Of a stretch of DNA of 28,914 nt, positions 16,334 through 25,196 are shown one piece after another. This DNA comes from Holosporales bacterium. GTDB taxonomy: Bacteria > Pseudomonadota > Alphaproteobacteria > RUG11792. Under the pieces are notes generated by a model. It had not been told where the DNA came from. It was given only the letters and a program-made list of their open reading frames with translations, and did no database searches. The position numbers were made by a program, and so were the translations under genes. The first letter of the stretch is position 1; every line of letters starts with the position of its first letter. The stretch lies in NCBI GenBank assembly GCA_031266385.1, contig JAISBC010000007.1, positions 1-28,914 of the forward strand, in the 5' to 3' direction.

Positions 16334-17195
16334 TTTTCTTTATAAGATCTTCAAAGGTATATTTTTCCAGAAAACTTTCGATATCTTGGAAGGGTGCTTC
16401 CGAATACTGAAAATCAACTACCAGATCATCTTTCAGGGCAGCTAATTTCTTCGACATTACTGCCTTTTCGATTTCATTCCTAAGAATCTCATTCTTTTTA
16501 TTTTTGGGGAGTTTATCCAAATTGAGAATGAGATTTTCGAGGGAACCGTATTCGAGGATCAAGGCCGCGGCCGTCTTGATCCCAATCCCAGGAACCCCCG
16601 GAATATTGTCGGAGCTATCCCCCATTAGCGCCATGACATCCAAAACCATATTTGGCGGTACTCCGAATTTTTCTATCACATCCGAATTGCTGATGAACCT
16701 CTGCTTCATCGGATCATAAAGTCTGATCCTGGAATTATTTTGATCATAATCTAAAATCTGCATCAGATCTTTATCGGATGAAATGACGATGACTTCATAT
16801 CCCGGCTTCTCGGAAATGGTCCTAACGTAGCTCGCGATTATATCGTCCGCCTCGAATCCTGAGATGGTCAACGGGCGGAGGCCAAAGGATTCGCAGGCTT
16901 CTCGAACGATTGGAAATTGAGCCGCCAGCTCCGGTGGTGTCGATTTTCTGTTGGCCTTATATTGGGGATAAATTTCAGTTCTAAATGTTCGGCGGGAGGA
17001 ATCGAGGGCGGCCACGAACATGGCCTCCTTGAATTTTGACATCAACCTCAGCATCGAAAGACAGAAACCATAGACCGCTCCAATCTCGATTATCGATCCA
17101 TCTTCCAAGCGCCGGGTTATATTTTGAAATCCGTAAAATGCTCTATAGATAAATCCGGATACGTCTATTAGGCAGACCTTCTTCAATGTTGTCAC
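16320..17195 (-). CDS. Stand-alone 5'-3' exonuclease (DNA polymerase I N-terminal domain)
   Basis: The 291-residue protein is the FEN/exo domain of PolA, which removes RNA primers and flaps. It shows LIDVSGFIYRAF, YKANRKSTPPEL, GFEADDIIASY, SSDKDLMQIL and MGDSSDNIPGVPGIGIKTA, with the metal-binding acidic residues in place. It stops cleanly after the FLEKYTFEDLIKKI helix, where a full-length PolA would continue into proofreading and polymerase domains, none of which are present. I chose GTG at 17195 because GGGGAG (17210-17205) lies 9 bases upstream and KKVCLIDVSG follows; the frame extends to 17276. It diverges from lptD. The gene may be a reduced polA, or a separately encoded flap nuclease with the polymerase elsewhere. 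Confidence 0.9.
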   Translation of the reverse strand: MTTLKKVCLIDVSGFIYRAFYGFQNITRRLEDGSIIEIGAVYGFCLSMLRLMSKFKEAMFVAALDSSRRTFRTEIYPQYKANRKSTPPELAAQFPIVREACESFGLRPLTISGFEADDIIASYVRTISEKPGYEVIVISSDKDLMQILDYDQNNSRIRLYDPMKQRFISNSDVIEKFGVPPNMVLDVMALMGDSSDNIPGVPGIGIKTAAALILEYGSLENLILNLDKLPKNKKNEILRNEIEKAVMSKKLAALKDDLVVDFQYSEAPFQDIESFLEKYTFEDLIKKIKNI

Positions 17196-17306
17196 AAAAA
17201 AAATCTCCCCGATCGGTATCGGCATTATACAACGATTGTGATGTATTTCATAGGGGGATCTAGTATATTCTAACATCCGCAGCTATTCGATAATCAGGGA
17301 CGGCGA

Positions 17307-19502
17307 TTGAGGGGCTATCTCTTCTTTATCCGCATCATTTTAGTCATTTCTCTGTATTGCTGTTCCGTCGGTGCCGAGATAATCCTTTCGGCCGAACAAA
17401 TCTCTTATGACTTCGATTCGGGCACTATCACTGCCTCCGGGGGCGTTATAGTGACCCAGAATCTAGAGGACGGCAGCTCCCGAGAACTCCACTCCGAGGA
17501 AATTGTTTATCACAAAAATTCTGGAATTATTAGGCTGCATGGCGATACTATCATTCGAGAACCAACGGGCGAAATCATTGCCGCCCGGAATGTCGAATTG
17601 GATAAAGATCTGGAAAATGCGATTGCAAAAGCCTTCCTCGTCGTCCTAACAGACGCCTCGAAAGTCAGGGCTCGAGATGCTTCTAAAAAGTCTCACATAT
17701 TCTCCTTTAATGATGCGACGTATACCCCGTGCAGCGAGACTCACTGCTCCCTCCCGCTCTGGGATATCGCCGCCGATAAAGTAACCTATGATTCCAAAAA
17801 GAAATCGTTCGTATATAGTAATGCTAAACTACGCTTCAAAGGGGTGCCAGTATTTTTCTTGCCATACTTCAAGCATCCGGCCTTTGGAGTAAAGAGACAA
17901 TCCGGATTTCTATCTCCGATAATAAGATCGAACAACGATACTGGCCTCTTCGTCGGTGTCCCATATTTCATCGTCATCGATAATGATAAAGACCTAAAAT
18001 TGACGCCGTTTCTTAATACGAAGGGGAGAGGATTCGCGGCCGGAGAATATAGGCAGGCCCTGACACACGGTGATATCGATATTTCGGCCAGCGTACTGAC
18101 GAAGACCAACTCAACACGGGAAAACACGGATGAACGAGAGAAAAGGACGAGATGGCACGTCGATTCGACATTTAAATCATTTGCCCTGGACAATAAGAGG
18201 TTAACACTCCGGGTGAATAGATCGAGTGACGTGACCTATAAGCTGAAGTATCCAGTACAGGACAGAGGACGCTCCGGATTTATCTGGCAGCGCCGATATA
18301 ATGAATCGAATCTATCGTTGGAATTTTTCGATAAAGATTATTTCATTAAAAATGAGGCCCTTCTTTACCAGACTCCTGATAATGCGACATCTCCGGTCGT
18401 GCTCCCGCATTTCAGCCTCATCAAAAGGTATCAGAATGTTCTAAATGAAACCGTCGAAGTTGAGAACGATACTGTATATCTCTCTAGAAATCAGGAAAAA
18501 GCTCCGAATTTTGCTGGTAATTTTTTTAGATCCACGAATAGGGTAAATTGGAAGAAGAATATAAAGGTCGACAAGGTCGCGGTTGATCTATTAACTGGAA
18601 TCAGGGGAGATATTTTCAGGGCTGGATCTGACAACGATTTAACTGGGAAAACGGCCAAATTTTGCCCAGCAGTTGAAAATCAAATCAGCGGATTCATGCC
18701 ATTCGTAAGTCAAATTCCAAGCCTCGGACAGACATCGATTTGGGGACCGAGGATAACATTATCCAGTCTCGAATCGTTCGGGAGTCGCAATAAAATTAAT
18801 CAGAACGAGGACTCCGTTCTGTATAGTATCGATGACCTGAATCTTCACGCCCTCAACCGAATCGGGGGATTCGATGATATTGAGGAGGGAGAAAGAGTAT
18901 CGGCTGGCCTAGAAAATTCAATCTATAACTCCAGGCGCCGGTGGCTTCATTTTTTTGTCGGCAATTCGCAGACGATTAGAGATGCTGGGAAAAAAGACAA
19001 ACCGAGTGGTCGCAACTCGGCCGTTGGTAGGTTCGTTATAAAGCCCTTCGAAAATCTGGCTTTCAGAACTAGATTCGTCGGCATTCCAGTTCTGGGACAG
19101 AGCAAAATGTTCGAGTCTGGTGTGAATTTCGAAATCGGAAAAATCTCGACCGATATCGGTTATGTCTATGACGTAAGGCCGAACAAATTGAGAAATCATG
19201 AAGTTTCTCAGCTGGGAATTTCGGTTTCATTTAAGCTCACCAAGTTCTGGAAAATTTCCGGATCCAAAGTTATGAATCTTAAGAAAAAATCTGGAAACCG
19301 AAATTTACTGCATAGCCTATTCGCTGATTACCAGGATGAGTGCTTCGGAATGGGATTCGGTATTCATAAATCTAATTTCAGTGATAAGGATATCAAGCCG
19401 AATGTTGGTATAATCTTCGTCCTATCCTTCAAGAATCTTGGCAATATATCAAAACCGACGAAAAACTACCTGTATCGAAGCGAGCTTTGCAGGATCGATT
19501 GA
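17307..19502 (+). CDS. lptD: LPS-assembly outer-membrane protein LptD
   Basis: LptD with LptE inserts LPS into the outer leaflet of the outer membrane. The 731-residue protein has a signal peptide (FFIRIILVISLYCCSVGA) and an OstA/LptA-like beta-jellyroll (about 25-140, with ISYDFDSGTITASGGVIV). YTPCSETHCSLPLWDIAADKV follows, then the barrel domain opening with VPVFFLPYFKHP and KRQSGFLSP, typical of alphaproteobacterial LptD. The start is TTG at 17307 after GGGA. It diverges from the exonuclease gene and meets the family A gene tail to tail at 19508 with five bases between them. The gene is complete and consistent with retention of LPS (compare kdsD). Confidence 0.93.
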   Translation: MRGYLFFIRIILVISLYCCSVGAEIILSAEQISYDFDSGTITASGGVIVTQNLEDGSSRELHSEEIVYHKNSGIIRLHGDTIIREPTGEIIAARNVELDKDLENAIAKAFLVVLTDASKVRARDASKKSHIFSFNDATYTPCSETHCSLPLWDIAADKVTYDSKKKSFVYSNAKLRFKGVPVFFLPYFKHPAFGVKRQSGFLSPIIRSNNDTGLFVGVPYFIVIDNDKDLKLTPFLNTKGRGFAAGEYRQALTHGDIDISASVLTKTNSTRENTDEREKRTRWHVDSTFKSFALDNKRLTLRVNRSSDVTYKLKYPVQDRGRSGFIWQRRYNESNLSLEFFDKDYFIKNEALLYQTPDNATSPVVLPHFSLIKRYQNVLNETVEVENDTVYLSRNQEKAPNFAGNFFRSTNRVNWKKNIKVDKVAVDLLTGIRGDIFRAGSDNDLTGKTAKFCPAVENQISGFMPFVSQIPSLGQTSIWGPRITLSSLESFGSRNKINQNEDSVLYSIDDLNLHALNRIGGFDDIEEGERVSAGLENSIYNSRRRWLHFFVGNSQTIRDAGKKDKPSGRNSAVGRFVIKPFENLAFRTRFVGIPVLGQSKMFESGVNFEIGKISTDIGYVYDVRPNKLRNHEVSQLGISVSFKLTKFWKISGSKVMNLKKKSGNRNLLHSLFADYQDECFGMGFGIHKSNFSDKDIKPNVGIIFVLSFKNLGNISKPTKNYLYRSELCRID

Positions 19503-19507
19503 GTCCA

Positions 19508-20065
19508 TCAATTCAGATCGTCGAATTCCGCTCCAGCGCACATATAACCAATCGGATTATGATTCTCATTATATTCAATATCTGGTGGTGCCTCTGGCAC
19601 ACCGAGAAGTTCCTTATAGCACTCATAGTTGTCGACCAGATTGTCGGTAAAGTTATCGACTAGACTGTCGGTAGAGTAATCCCCCTCATCTTGGCCAAAA
19701 ATACTGCAAAGATAACTCTCGACTACGCCCCTTTTCTCATGCTGATACTTAAAGTCAATCAATGCATCTTTTACATCAGCAAAGTGCGTCATAAATAACT
19801 TATAAGTTGGTCGTTCGTATGATTTAAAAACTTCTGCTAGTTTACCTTCAGCCTTACGCGCAATCTTGAGATATTCATCAAAATCATTCACTGTCTGCGG
19901 TAACCTCATACTCTCCCACGATGGACTTCTCTCAACTCCTGCAGCTGCCTCTAAGCAAAATGCAAGCAGACTCAAGTCATCCTGATTATTATTCTCAGAT
20001 GCATATGATAAACTAGCGGTAGCCATCAACAAAGTAATGCATATACGTTGTATTATAAGAAGCAT
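19508..20065 (-). CDS. Family A secreted protein, copy 1 of a tandem array
   Basis: The 185-residue protein starts MLLIIQRICITLLMATASLSYA, a signal peptide shared almost exactly with copies 2 and 3. The mature part is acidic and helical. Conserved pieces are a PW/SWES-R-LP-T segment, KLAEVF-SYE, an HFADV-K-AL helix, YECYKELLGV and a C-terminal E-HNPIGY...AEF-DL. Copy 1 has an extra in-frame DSLVDNFTDNLVDN duplication near residue 145. I do not recognise the family; an exported effector or surface/periplasmic protein is an inference. A frameshifted family B gene lies upstream on the same strand, as in the other units. I see no clear Shine-Dalgarno sequence. Confidence 0.75.
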   Translation of the reverse strand: MLLIIQRICITLLMATASLSYASENNNQDDLSLLAFCLEAAAGVERSPSWESMRLPQTVNDFDEYLKIARKAEGKLAEVFKSYERPTYKLFMTHFADVKDALIDFKYQHEKRGVVESYLCSIFGQDEGDYSTDSLVDNFTDNLVDNYECYKELLGVPEAPPDIEYNENHNPIGYMCAGAEFDDLN

Positions 20066-20146
20066 GAGATTCTAACAACTAAACGAGGGTCTAGTGTTAG
20101 TTCTATAGGTATAGTTTTAATAAATCATTAAAGTTAGTAGAGTTTT

Positions 20147-20618
20147 TTATGCGATGTGATGACCATCAGATGCTTCTATACAATCTCCATTGAATGTATC
20201 GATATCGTCCTTCCGGGCAATAGCACTTATCGCCAAGAATTTAGCTTTTGGGTTTGGGTTTTTCTTGTACTCAACGATTACATAACACTTCTGTTGACAG
20301 TTATTTATCAACGGATCCTCAGCATTCTTGCGATAAAGATTCAGCTTTGTCGTTGCTGGATGATTTATTAGATAATAGAAACGGATTCCTTGTCTGATTC
20401 TTCCGTTCTGTCCTCTGTAGTCGAAACGTAAGTAGTGCAAAGGAGATGATCTAATCATCAGGTTAACCAGTGTATCTGCTGCTTGTTTGTCTTTGATTAC
20501 GTTATCGGCGAGCCAATTTTTAAATTTATTCTCTCCACCAAGCAAATTGATATACTTCCTTCCAATAAAACTGGAGGGAAATATCGTCTGTATTAGTCAT
20601 ATTGTTAGTTGTAGGCAT
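20147..20618 (-). pseudogene. Family B gene, copy 1, frameshifted
   Basis: The gene begins like copy 2, with a CTAAGGAGA Shine-Dalgarno sequence, ATG at 20618 and MPTTNNMTNTDDISLQF. CCAATAAAACTGG replaces CCAACAAACTGG of copy 2, one extra A, so the ATG frame runs into a stop about 25 codons in. The rest (from 20545, LLGGENKFKN) is intact and 85-90% like copy 2 by eye through SPLHYLRFDYRGQNGRIRQG to the shared end EASDGHHIA. A reinitiated fragment of 132 residues is conceivable but unsupported by a ribosome-binding site. Confidence 0.7.
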
Positions 20619-20740
20619 AAGAGTTCTCCTTAGAAAAATGCGGGGATTAACTTCTGATTAAAGAAGGGGAAGATGCACCATGAATAGGCGCTAAGATTAA
20701 TTGGAGCAGTTTTTTAGGATTATGTCAAATGGAGAATTTA

Positions 20741-21280
20741 TCAATCCAGATCATCGAATTCAGAGCCAGCGAGCCTATAAGCAATCGGATTATGATCCTC
20801 ATCATACTCAATATCTGATAATTCTTCGGTCACACCAAGAAGTTCCTTATAGCATTCATAATCGTTGATCAGACTGTCGGTAAAATCACATCCCGCATAG
20901 CGGCCTAAACTACTGGCAAGAAAATCCTGGACGACGAACTTTTTTTCATACGAATGAGTTAGCTTAACTAGTGCTGCCTCTACTTCATCGAAGTGCTTCA
21001 AGAATAGATCACTAGTTAATTTGTGTTCATATGATCTAAAAACTTCTGCTAGTTTACATTGGGCTTCATCCACTACTTCACCGAGCTTGTAAGACTTATT
21101 CGTCGTTTCCGGCAACCTCACACTCTCCCACGGCTGTCCTGTAGGCACAATCCTTGCATTTGCTTCTGCGTAACCTGCATACTGGTCCAAGTTACTTTGA
21201 TTATCAACCCCAAATGCATATGGTAAACTAGCAGTAGCCATCAACAAAGTAATGCATATACGTTGTATTATAAGAAACAT
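20741..21280 (-). CDS. Family A secreted protein, copy 2
   Basis: The 179-residue paralogue of copies 1 and 3 has the same signal peptide (MFLIIQRICITLLMATASLPYA) and a diverged mature region with PWESVRLPETT, KLAEVFRSYE, LKHFDEVEAAL, YECYKELLGV and EDHNPIAY...SEFDDLD. It lies 81 bases downstream of family B copy 2, so the two are probably cotranscribed. The 5' untranslated sequence and the signal-peptide codons are almost unchanged between copies, unlike the mature part. Role unknown. Confidence 0.78.
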   Translation of the reverse strand: MFLIIQRICITLLMATASLPYAFGVDNQSNLDQYAGYAEANARIVPTGQPWESVRLPETTNKSYKLGEVVDEAQCKLAEVFRSYEHKLTSDLFLKHFDEVEAALVKLTHSYEKKFVVQDFLASSLGRYAGCDFTDSLINDYECYKELLGVTEELSDIEYDEDHNPIAYRLAGSEFDDLD

Positions 21281-21361
21281 GAGATTCTAACAACTAAACG
21301 AGGGTCTAGTGTTAGTTCTATAGATATAGTTTTAATAAATTATTAAAGTGAATAGAGTTTT

Positions 21362-21832
21362 TTATGCGATGTGATGACCATCAGATGCTTCTACGCGATT
21401 TCCGTGAAATGTATCGATATCGTCCTTCCGGGCAATAGCACTTATCGCCAAGAATTCGGGGTTTGGGTTTGGGTTTTTCTTGTACTCAACGATTACATAA
21501 CACTTCTGCTGGCAGTTACTTATTAGTGGATCTTCAGCATTCTTGCGATAAATATTCAGCTTTGTCGTTGCCGGATGATTTATTAGATAATAGAAACGGA
21601 TTCCTTCTCTGATTCTTCCGTTCTGTCCTCTGTAGTCGAAACGTAAGTAGTGCAAAGGAGATGATCTAATCATCAGGTTAACCAGTGTATCTGCTGCTTG
21701 TTTGTCATTAATTGCTTTTCCAATAAATTCATTTTTAAACTTGTACTCTCCACCAAGCAAATTGATATACTTCCTTCCAACAAACTGGAGGGAAATATCG
21801 TCTATATTAGTCATGTCGTTAATGGTAGGCAT
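21362..21832 (-). CDS. Family B protein, copy 2 (intact)
   Basis: The 156-residue protein starts at ATG 21832 after AAGGAGA (spacing about 7) and has no signal peptide. It is the only full-length member here. Segments are DISLQFVGRKYINLLGGE, DKQAADTLVNLMIRSSPL, LRFDYRGQNGRIREGIRFYY, NCQQKCYVIVEYKK and a C-terminal EASDGHHIA. It looks alpha/beta and soluble, and I do not recognise it. In each unit B precedes a secreted A protein, so a partner role (chaperone, immunity or regulator) is possible but only inferred. About 100 bases of leader upstream are shared with copy 1. Confidence 0.75.
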   Translation of the reverse strand: MPTINDMTNIDDISLQFVGRKYINLLGGEYKFKNEFIGKAINDKQAADTLVNLMIRSSPLHYLRFDYRGQNGRIREGIRFYYLINHPATTKLNIYRKNAEDPLISNCQQKCYVIVEYKKNPNPNPEFLAISAIARKDDIDTFHGNRVEASDGHHIA

Positions 21833-21965
21833 AAGAGTTCTCCTTAGAAAAATGTGGGGATTAACTTCTGGTTAAAGAAGAGGAAGATGCACCACGAATG
21901 GGTGCTAAGATTAATTGGAGCAGTTTTTTAGGATTATGTCAAATGAAAATATTCTTGAGAATTTA

Positions 21966-22502
21966 TCAATCTAGAGTCTCAAATTCCGCGCTAGCGCTCA
22001 TATAACCCATAGGCCTGTGATTCTCATCCCACACTTCGTACTCGTCATCTGATAACACTAATTCTATATCAAGAAGTTTTCTATAGCCTTCATAGGCAGC
22101 CAAACCATAGGTAAAATCATACCCAGCATCTCGGCCAAAAATACCGAAAAGATAACTCCAGACGACACCCTTTTTCTCATTCGGATACTTAAATCCCATC
22201 AATGCTTTTTCTACGTCAGCAAAGTGCCTCACGAATAACTTATGAGTTGGTCGTTCGTATGATCTAAAAACTTCTGCTAGTTTACCTTGAGCTTCACCAT
22301 CAAGTATAAGGAACTCTTCGAAGTCTTTCGGAGTCTGAGGGAATATCTCATCCCACGGTGGACTCCCCACAACTCCTGCATCAGCTCCTATGTAAGGTGC
22401 AAGCAGATTCAACTTATCCTGGTTCTCAACCCCAAATGCATATGGTAAATTAGCAGTAGTCATCAACAAAGTAATGCATATACGTTGTATTATAAGGAAC
22501 AT
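21966..22502 (-). CDS. Family A secreted protein, copy 3
   Basis: The 178-residue paralogue has signal peptide MFLIIQRICITLLMTTANLPYA and the family segments KLAEVFRSYERPTHKLFVRHFADVEKAL-like, VVWSYLFGIFGRDAG, and a C-terminal NHRPMGYMSASAEFETLD. It is closer to copy 1 in the middle (ERPTxKLF, HFADV) and to copy 2 at the signal peptide, suggesting mosaicism. Its upstream B gene is reduced to a scrap at 22585-22634. Confidence 0.75.
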   Translation of the reverse strand: MFLIIQRICITLLMTTANLPYAFGVENQDKLNLLAPYIGADAGVVGSPPWDEIFPQTPKDFEEFLILDGEAQGKLAEVFRSYERPTHKLFVRHFADVEKALMGFKYPNEKKGVVWSYLFGIFGRDAGYDFTYGLAAYEGYRKLLDIELVLSDDEYEVWDENHRPMGYMSASAEFETLD

Positions 22503-22584
22503 GAGATTTTAATAACTAAATGACTGTCTAGTGATAGTTCTATAGTTATAGTTTTAATAAATCATTAAAGTGAATAGAGTTTTT

Positions 22585-22634
22585 TTATGCGCAAACTTAG
22601 CGTTTGGATTTTTCTTGTATTCAACTATCACACA
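22585..22634 (-). pseudogene. Scrap of a third family B gene fused to the 3' end of rsmA
   Basis: On the minus strand CVIVEYKKNPNAKF can be read at this place, the same piece as CYVIVEYKKNPNPKAKF in family B copies 1 and 2. After it, roughly 95 bases present in the other copies are missing before the shared TTATGCG/AATAGAG leader of family A. The 5' two thirds are gone, replaced by rsmA, whose last codons and stop are read from this scrap in another frame. Confidence 0.7.
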
Positions 22635-23463
22635 CGGTTGAGCCGAGGGCCATGGCCATTCGCAGGAATTGTTCAGGATTTATCTCTTCGGGTCTGGCCG
22701 TCGGACTGATCCCGCAGACTTCGAGGGCATCCCTGATTAATTCCTCTCGGAATTTTGCCCTGAGAATTGTGTGAATCATTTTCCTTCTTTTTTGGAAACA
22801 GATCTCTGTTAACCTTTGAAGATTCTTCACTGCCTTGCCTAGGCCTTGATTTTTGGGAACCATTTTGATAACCGTTGAATTAACCTTCGGAGGTGGATGA
22901 AATGCCCCCTTCGGAACATCGAAGAGTTTTTCTACATCGCATAGGAGCTGAGATATTATGCTCAGGCGCCCGTATTCCTTGGTTCCGGGTTGTGCACAAA
23001 TCCGATCGGCTACTTCCTCTTGAAACATCAAGATCATCTTATCGATGCCATCTAGATCGTTGAGCCAGTTCGTCAAGAGCTTGGTTCCCACGTTATATGG
23101 AAGATTCGAAATGATAACGATCCTGTTGTTTTCTGACACTGAGTTAGGTCGAATTTCGAGAGCATCACCATAAATAAATCCAACCTTCCCCGGATATTCT
23201 TCGGCAAAATCATCATGCAATTCTTTAAAAGCAATATCTTTTTCGATGCAATAAAGTCTGGAAGGGTTACAAATAATCTCCAGGATCGCGGATGTAAGCC
23301 CACAAGGACCAGGACCCACCTCGATAACTACGCTAGCTTCAGATAAGGGCATAGCGCACCCTGCAATCCGATCCAGAATTCTTCGATCGAATAAAAAGTG
23401 CTGCCCGAGGCGTTTGGATTGAGTCAATCCATACCGATCAAGTAATTTGGGTCCTAATTCCAA
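22621..23463 (-). CDS. rsmA: 16S rRNA (adenine-1518/1519-N6)-dimethyltransferase
   Basis: RsmA (KsgA) dimethylates two adjacent adenines in helix 45 of 16S rRNA during small-subunit assembly. Motifs: LGQHFLFDRRILDRI, the SAM-binding VIEVGPGPCGLTSAIL, IEKD, GDALEI, the catalytic NLPYNVGTKLL, then MFQEEVADRI and AFHPPPKVNSTVIKM. The length of 280 fits. The start is TTG at 23463, directly before the GPKLLDRYGL that usually opens the family; no ATG is available. The last five codons and the stop lie in sequence derived from a family B gene, so the natural 3' end has been replaced without loss of any known catalytic part. Confidence 0.95.
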   Translation of the reverse strand: MELGPKLLDRYGLTQSKRLGQHFLFDRRILDRIAGCAMPLSEASVVIEVGPGPCGLTSAILEIICNPSRLYCIEKDIAFKELHDDFAEEYPGKVGFIYGDALEIRPNSVSENNRIVIISNLPYNVGTKLLTNWLNDLDGIDKMILMFQEEVADRICAQPGTKEYGRLSIISQLLCDVEKLFDVPKGAFHPPPKVNSTVIKMVPKNQGLGKAVKNLQRLTEICFQKRRKMIHTILRAKFREELIRDALEVCGISPTARPEEINPEQFLRMAMALGSTVCDS

Positions 23464-23483
23464 TCAACTTCTCTACGAAGAGC

Positions 23484-23513
23484 AAAAAAAACGAGGCCCA
23501 GCATGGGGCCCCA
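23484..23513 (-). terminator. Rho-independent terminator of groESL
   Basis: On the minus strand GGGCC (23510-23506) pairs with GGCCC (23499-23495) around a 6-base loop and is followed shortly by eight Ts (23491-23484). It sits 11 bases after the groEL stop and before rsmA. Confidence 0.8.
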
Positions 23514-23523
23514 TTTATAGATA

Positions 23524-25164
23524 TTAATAATCCATTCCCATTCCGCCCATCCCAGGATTCGGAGAGCATGGAGCTGGTTTCGGCTCCGGCTTTTCGGTGA
23601 TGACGCATTCCATGGTCAGAAGAAGGCCGGCGATCGAGGCCGCATCTTGCAGGGCCGTCCTGACTACCTTCGTCGGATCCATGATACCGGCCTTCACGAG
23701 GTCAGTATAAACATCTCCGGCAGCATCATATCCGAAATTGAAATCATCTTTCGCGATGATGTTATGAACGACGACGGCTCCATCGACTCCGGCATTATTG
23801 GAAATCTGTCGGGTTGGGGCCGTCAGAGCTTGGCGCACGATGTTTACTCCGGCCCGCTGATCGTCATTCGCTGGCTTCAGAGAATCGAGCTGTTTGATGG
23901 CTCTGAGGAGGGCGACCCCTCCACCAGGGACGACCCCTTCCTCGATCGCGGCCTTCGTCGCGTGCAGGGCATCGTCGACACGATCCTTCTTCTCTTTGAC
24001 TTCGGCTTCGGTCGCTCCACCGACTCTTATTACGGCGACTCCACCCGAAAGTTTCGCTAGTCTTTCCTTAAGTTTTTCGATATCATATTCAGATGTCGAA
24101 TTCTCGATATGATTCCGAATCTGACCGCACCTAGCCTGAATATCATCCTTCTTTCCGGCCCCCTCGACGATCGTCGTATCATCTTTCGTGATCGTTACCC
24201 TCTTGGCCGCTCCTAGCATCGTGATATTGACGTTCTCCAGTTTGATCCCAATATCTTCCGAAATTGCGGTTCCACCGGTCAGGATGGCGATGTCTTCCAG
24301 CATTGCCTTTCGGCGATCCCCGAATCCGGGAGCCTTAACGGCGGCAACCCTGAGGCCTCCACGCAGCTTATTGACGACGAGAGTCGCGAGCGCTTCTCCC
24401 TCGACATCTTCGGCGATGATGAGGAGCGGTCTACCTGATTGGACGACGGCCTCCAAGACTGGTAACAGTGGCTGGAGACTGGATAGTTTTTTCTCGTAAA
24501 TCATGATGTATGGGTTATCCAGCTCACAGGTCATTTTTTCGGAATTCGTTACGAAGTATGGCGAAATGTATCCTCGATCGAACTGCATCCCCTCGACGAC
24601 ATCTAGTTCCGTTTGAAACGATTTTGCCTCCTCGATCGTGATGACTCCTTCCTTCCCGACTTTTGCCACCGCATTCGCCAGCATATCCCCAATTTCTTTT
24701 TCTCCGTTCGCCGAGATGGTCCCGACCTGAGCTATCTCCTCATTCGTTGAGACGGTCTTTGTTTTCTCCTTCAAAAGGGCAACCGTCGAGTCGACGGCCA
24801 TGTTGATTCCCCTCAGGAGATCCATCGGGTTCGATCCGGCCGCGACGGATTTGAGCCCTTCAGTCAGGATGGCCTGAGCCAAAACGGTGGCCGTCGTCGT
24901 TCCATCGCCGGCGAGGTCTGATGTTTTGTTGGCTACCTCTTTCACCATCTGTGCCCCGACGTTCTCGAATCTATCGGAAAGCTCGATTTCCTTGGCGACG
25001 GATACACCGTCCTTAGTAATCCTCGGAGAACCATAAGATTTCTCGATCAAAACATTTCTACCCTTTGGTCCGAGGGTTACCTTAACGGCGTTGGCGAGGG
25101 TATTGACCCCTTTCAACACTTTTTCTCTGGCCTCTGATGAGAAGCGAATATCTTTTGCTGCCAT
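23524..25164 (-). CDS. groL: Chaperonin GroEL
   Basis: This is the 60-kDa ring chaperonin, acting with GroES in ATP-driven folding. I chose ATG at 25164 (MAAKDIRFSSEAREK), with GGAG about 9 bases upstream; the frame extends 15 bases further. It is 546 residues with LGPKGRNVLIEKSYGSP, KDGVSVAKEIEL, AGDGTTTATVLAQAI and VVPGGGVALLRA, and ends in a Gly/Met tail (GMGGMGMDY) after a PKPAPCSPNP stretch. It lies 32 bases downstream of groES in the usual operon. Confidence 0.98.
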   Translation of the reverse strand: MAAKDIRFSSEAREKVLKGVNTLANAVKVTLGPKGRNVLIEKSYGSPRITKDGVSVAKEIELSDRFENVGAQMVKEVANKTSDLAGDGTTTATVLAQAILTEGLKSVAAGSNPMDLLRGINMAVDSTVALLKEKTKTVSTNEEIAQVGTISANGEKEIGDMLANAVAKVGKEGVITIEEAKSFQTELDVVEGMQFDRGYISPYFVTNSEKMTCELDNPYIMIYEKKLSSLQPLLPVLEAVVQSGRPLLIIAEDVEGEALATLVVNKLRGGLRVAAVKAPGFGDRRKAMLEDIAILTGGTAISEDIGIKLENVNITMLGAAKRVTITKDDTTIVEGAGKKDDIQARCGQIRNHIENSTSEYDIEKLKERLAKLSGGVAVIRVGGATEAEVKEKKDRVDDALHATKAAIEEGVVPGGGVALLRAIKQLDSLKPANDDQRAGVNIVRQALTAPTRQISNNAGVDGAVVVHNIIAKDDFNFGYDAAGDVYTDLVKAGIMDPTKVVRTALQDAASIAGLLLTMECVITEKPEPKPAPCSPNPGMGGMGMDY

Positions 25165-25196
25165 AGTCGTAATCTCCAAAAATTCTCAAAAAAAAA

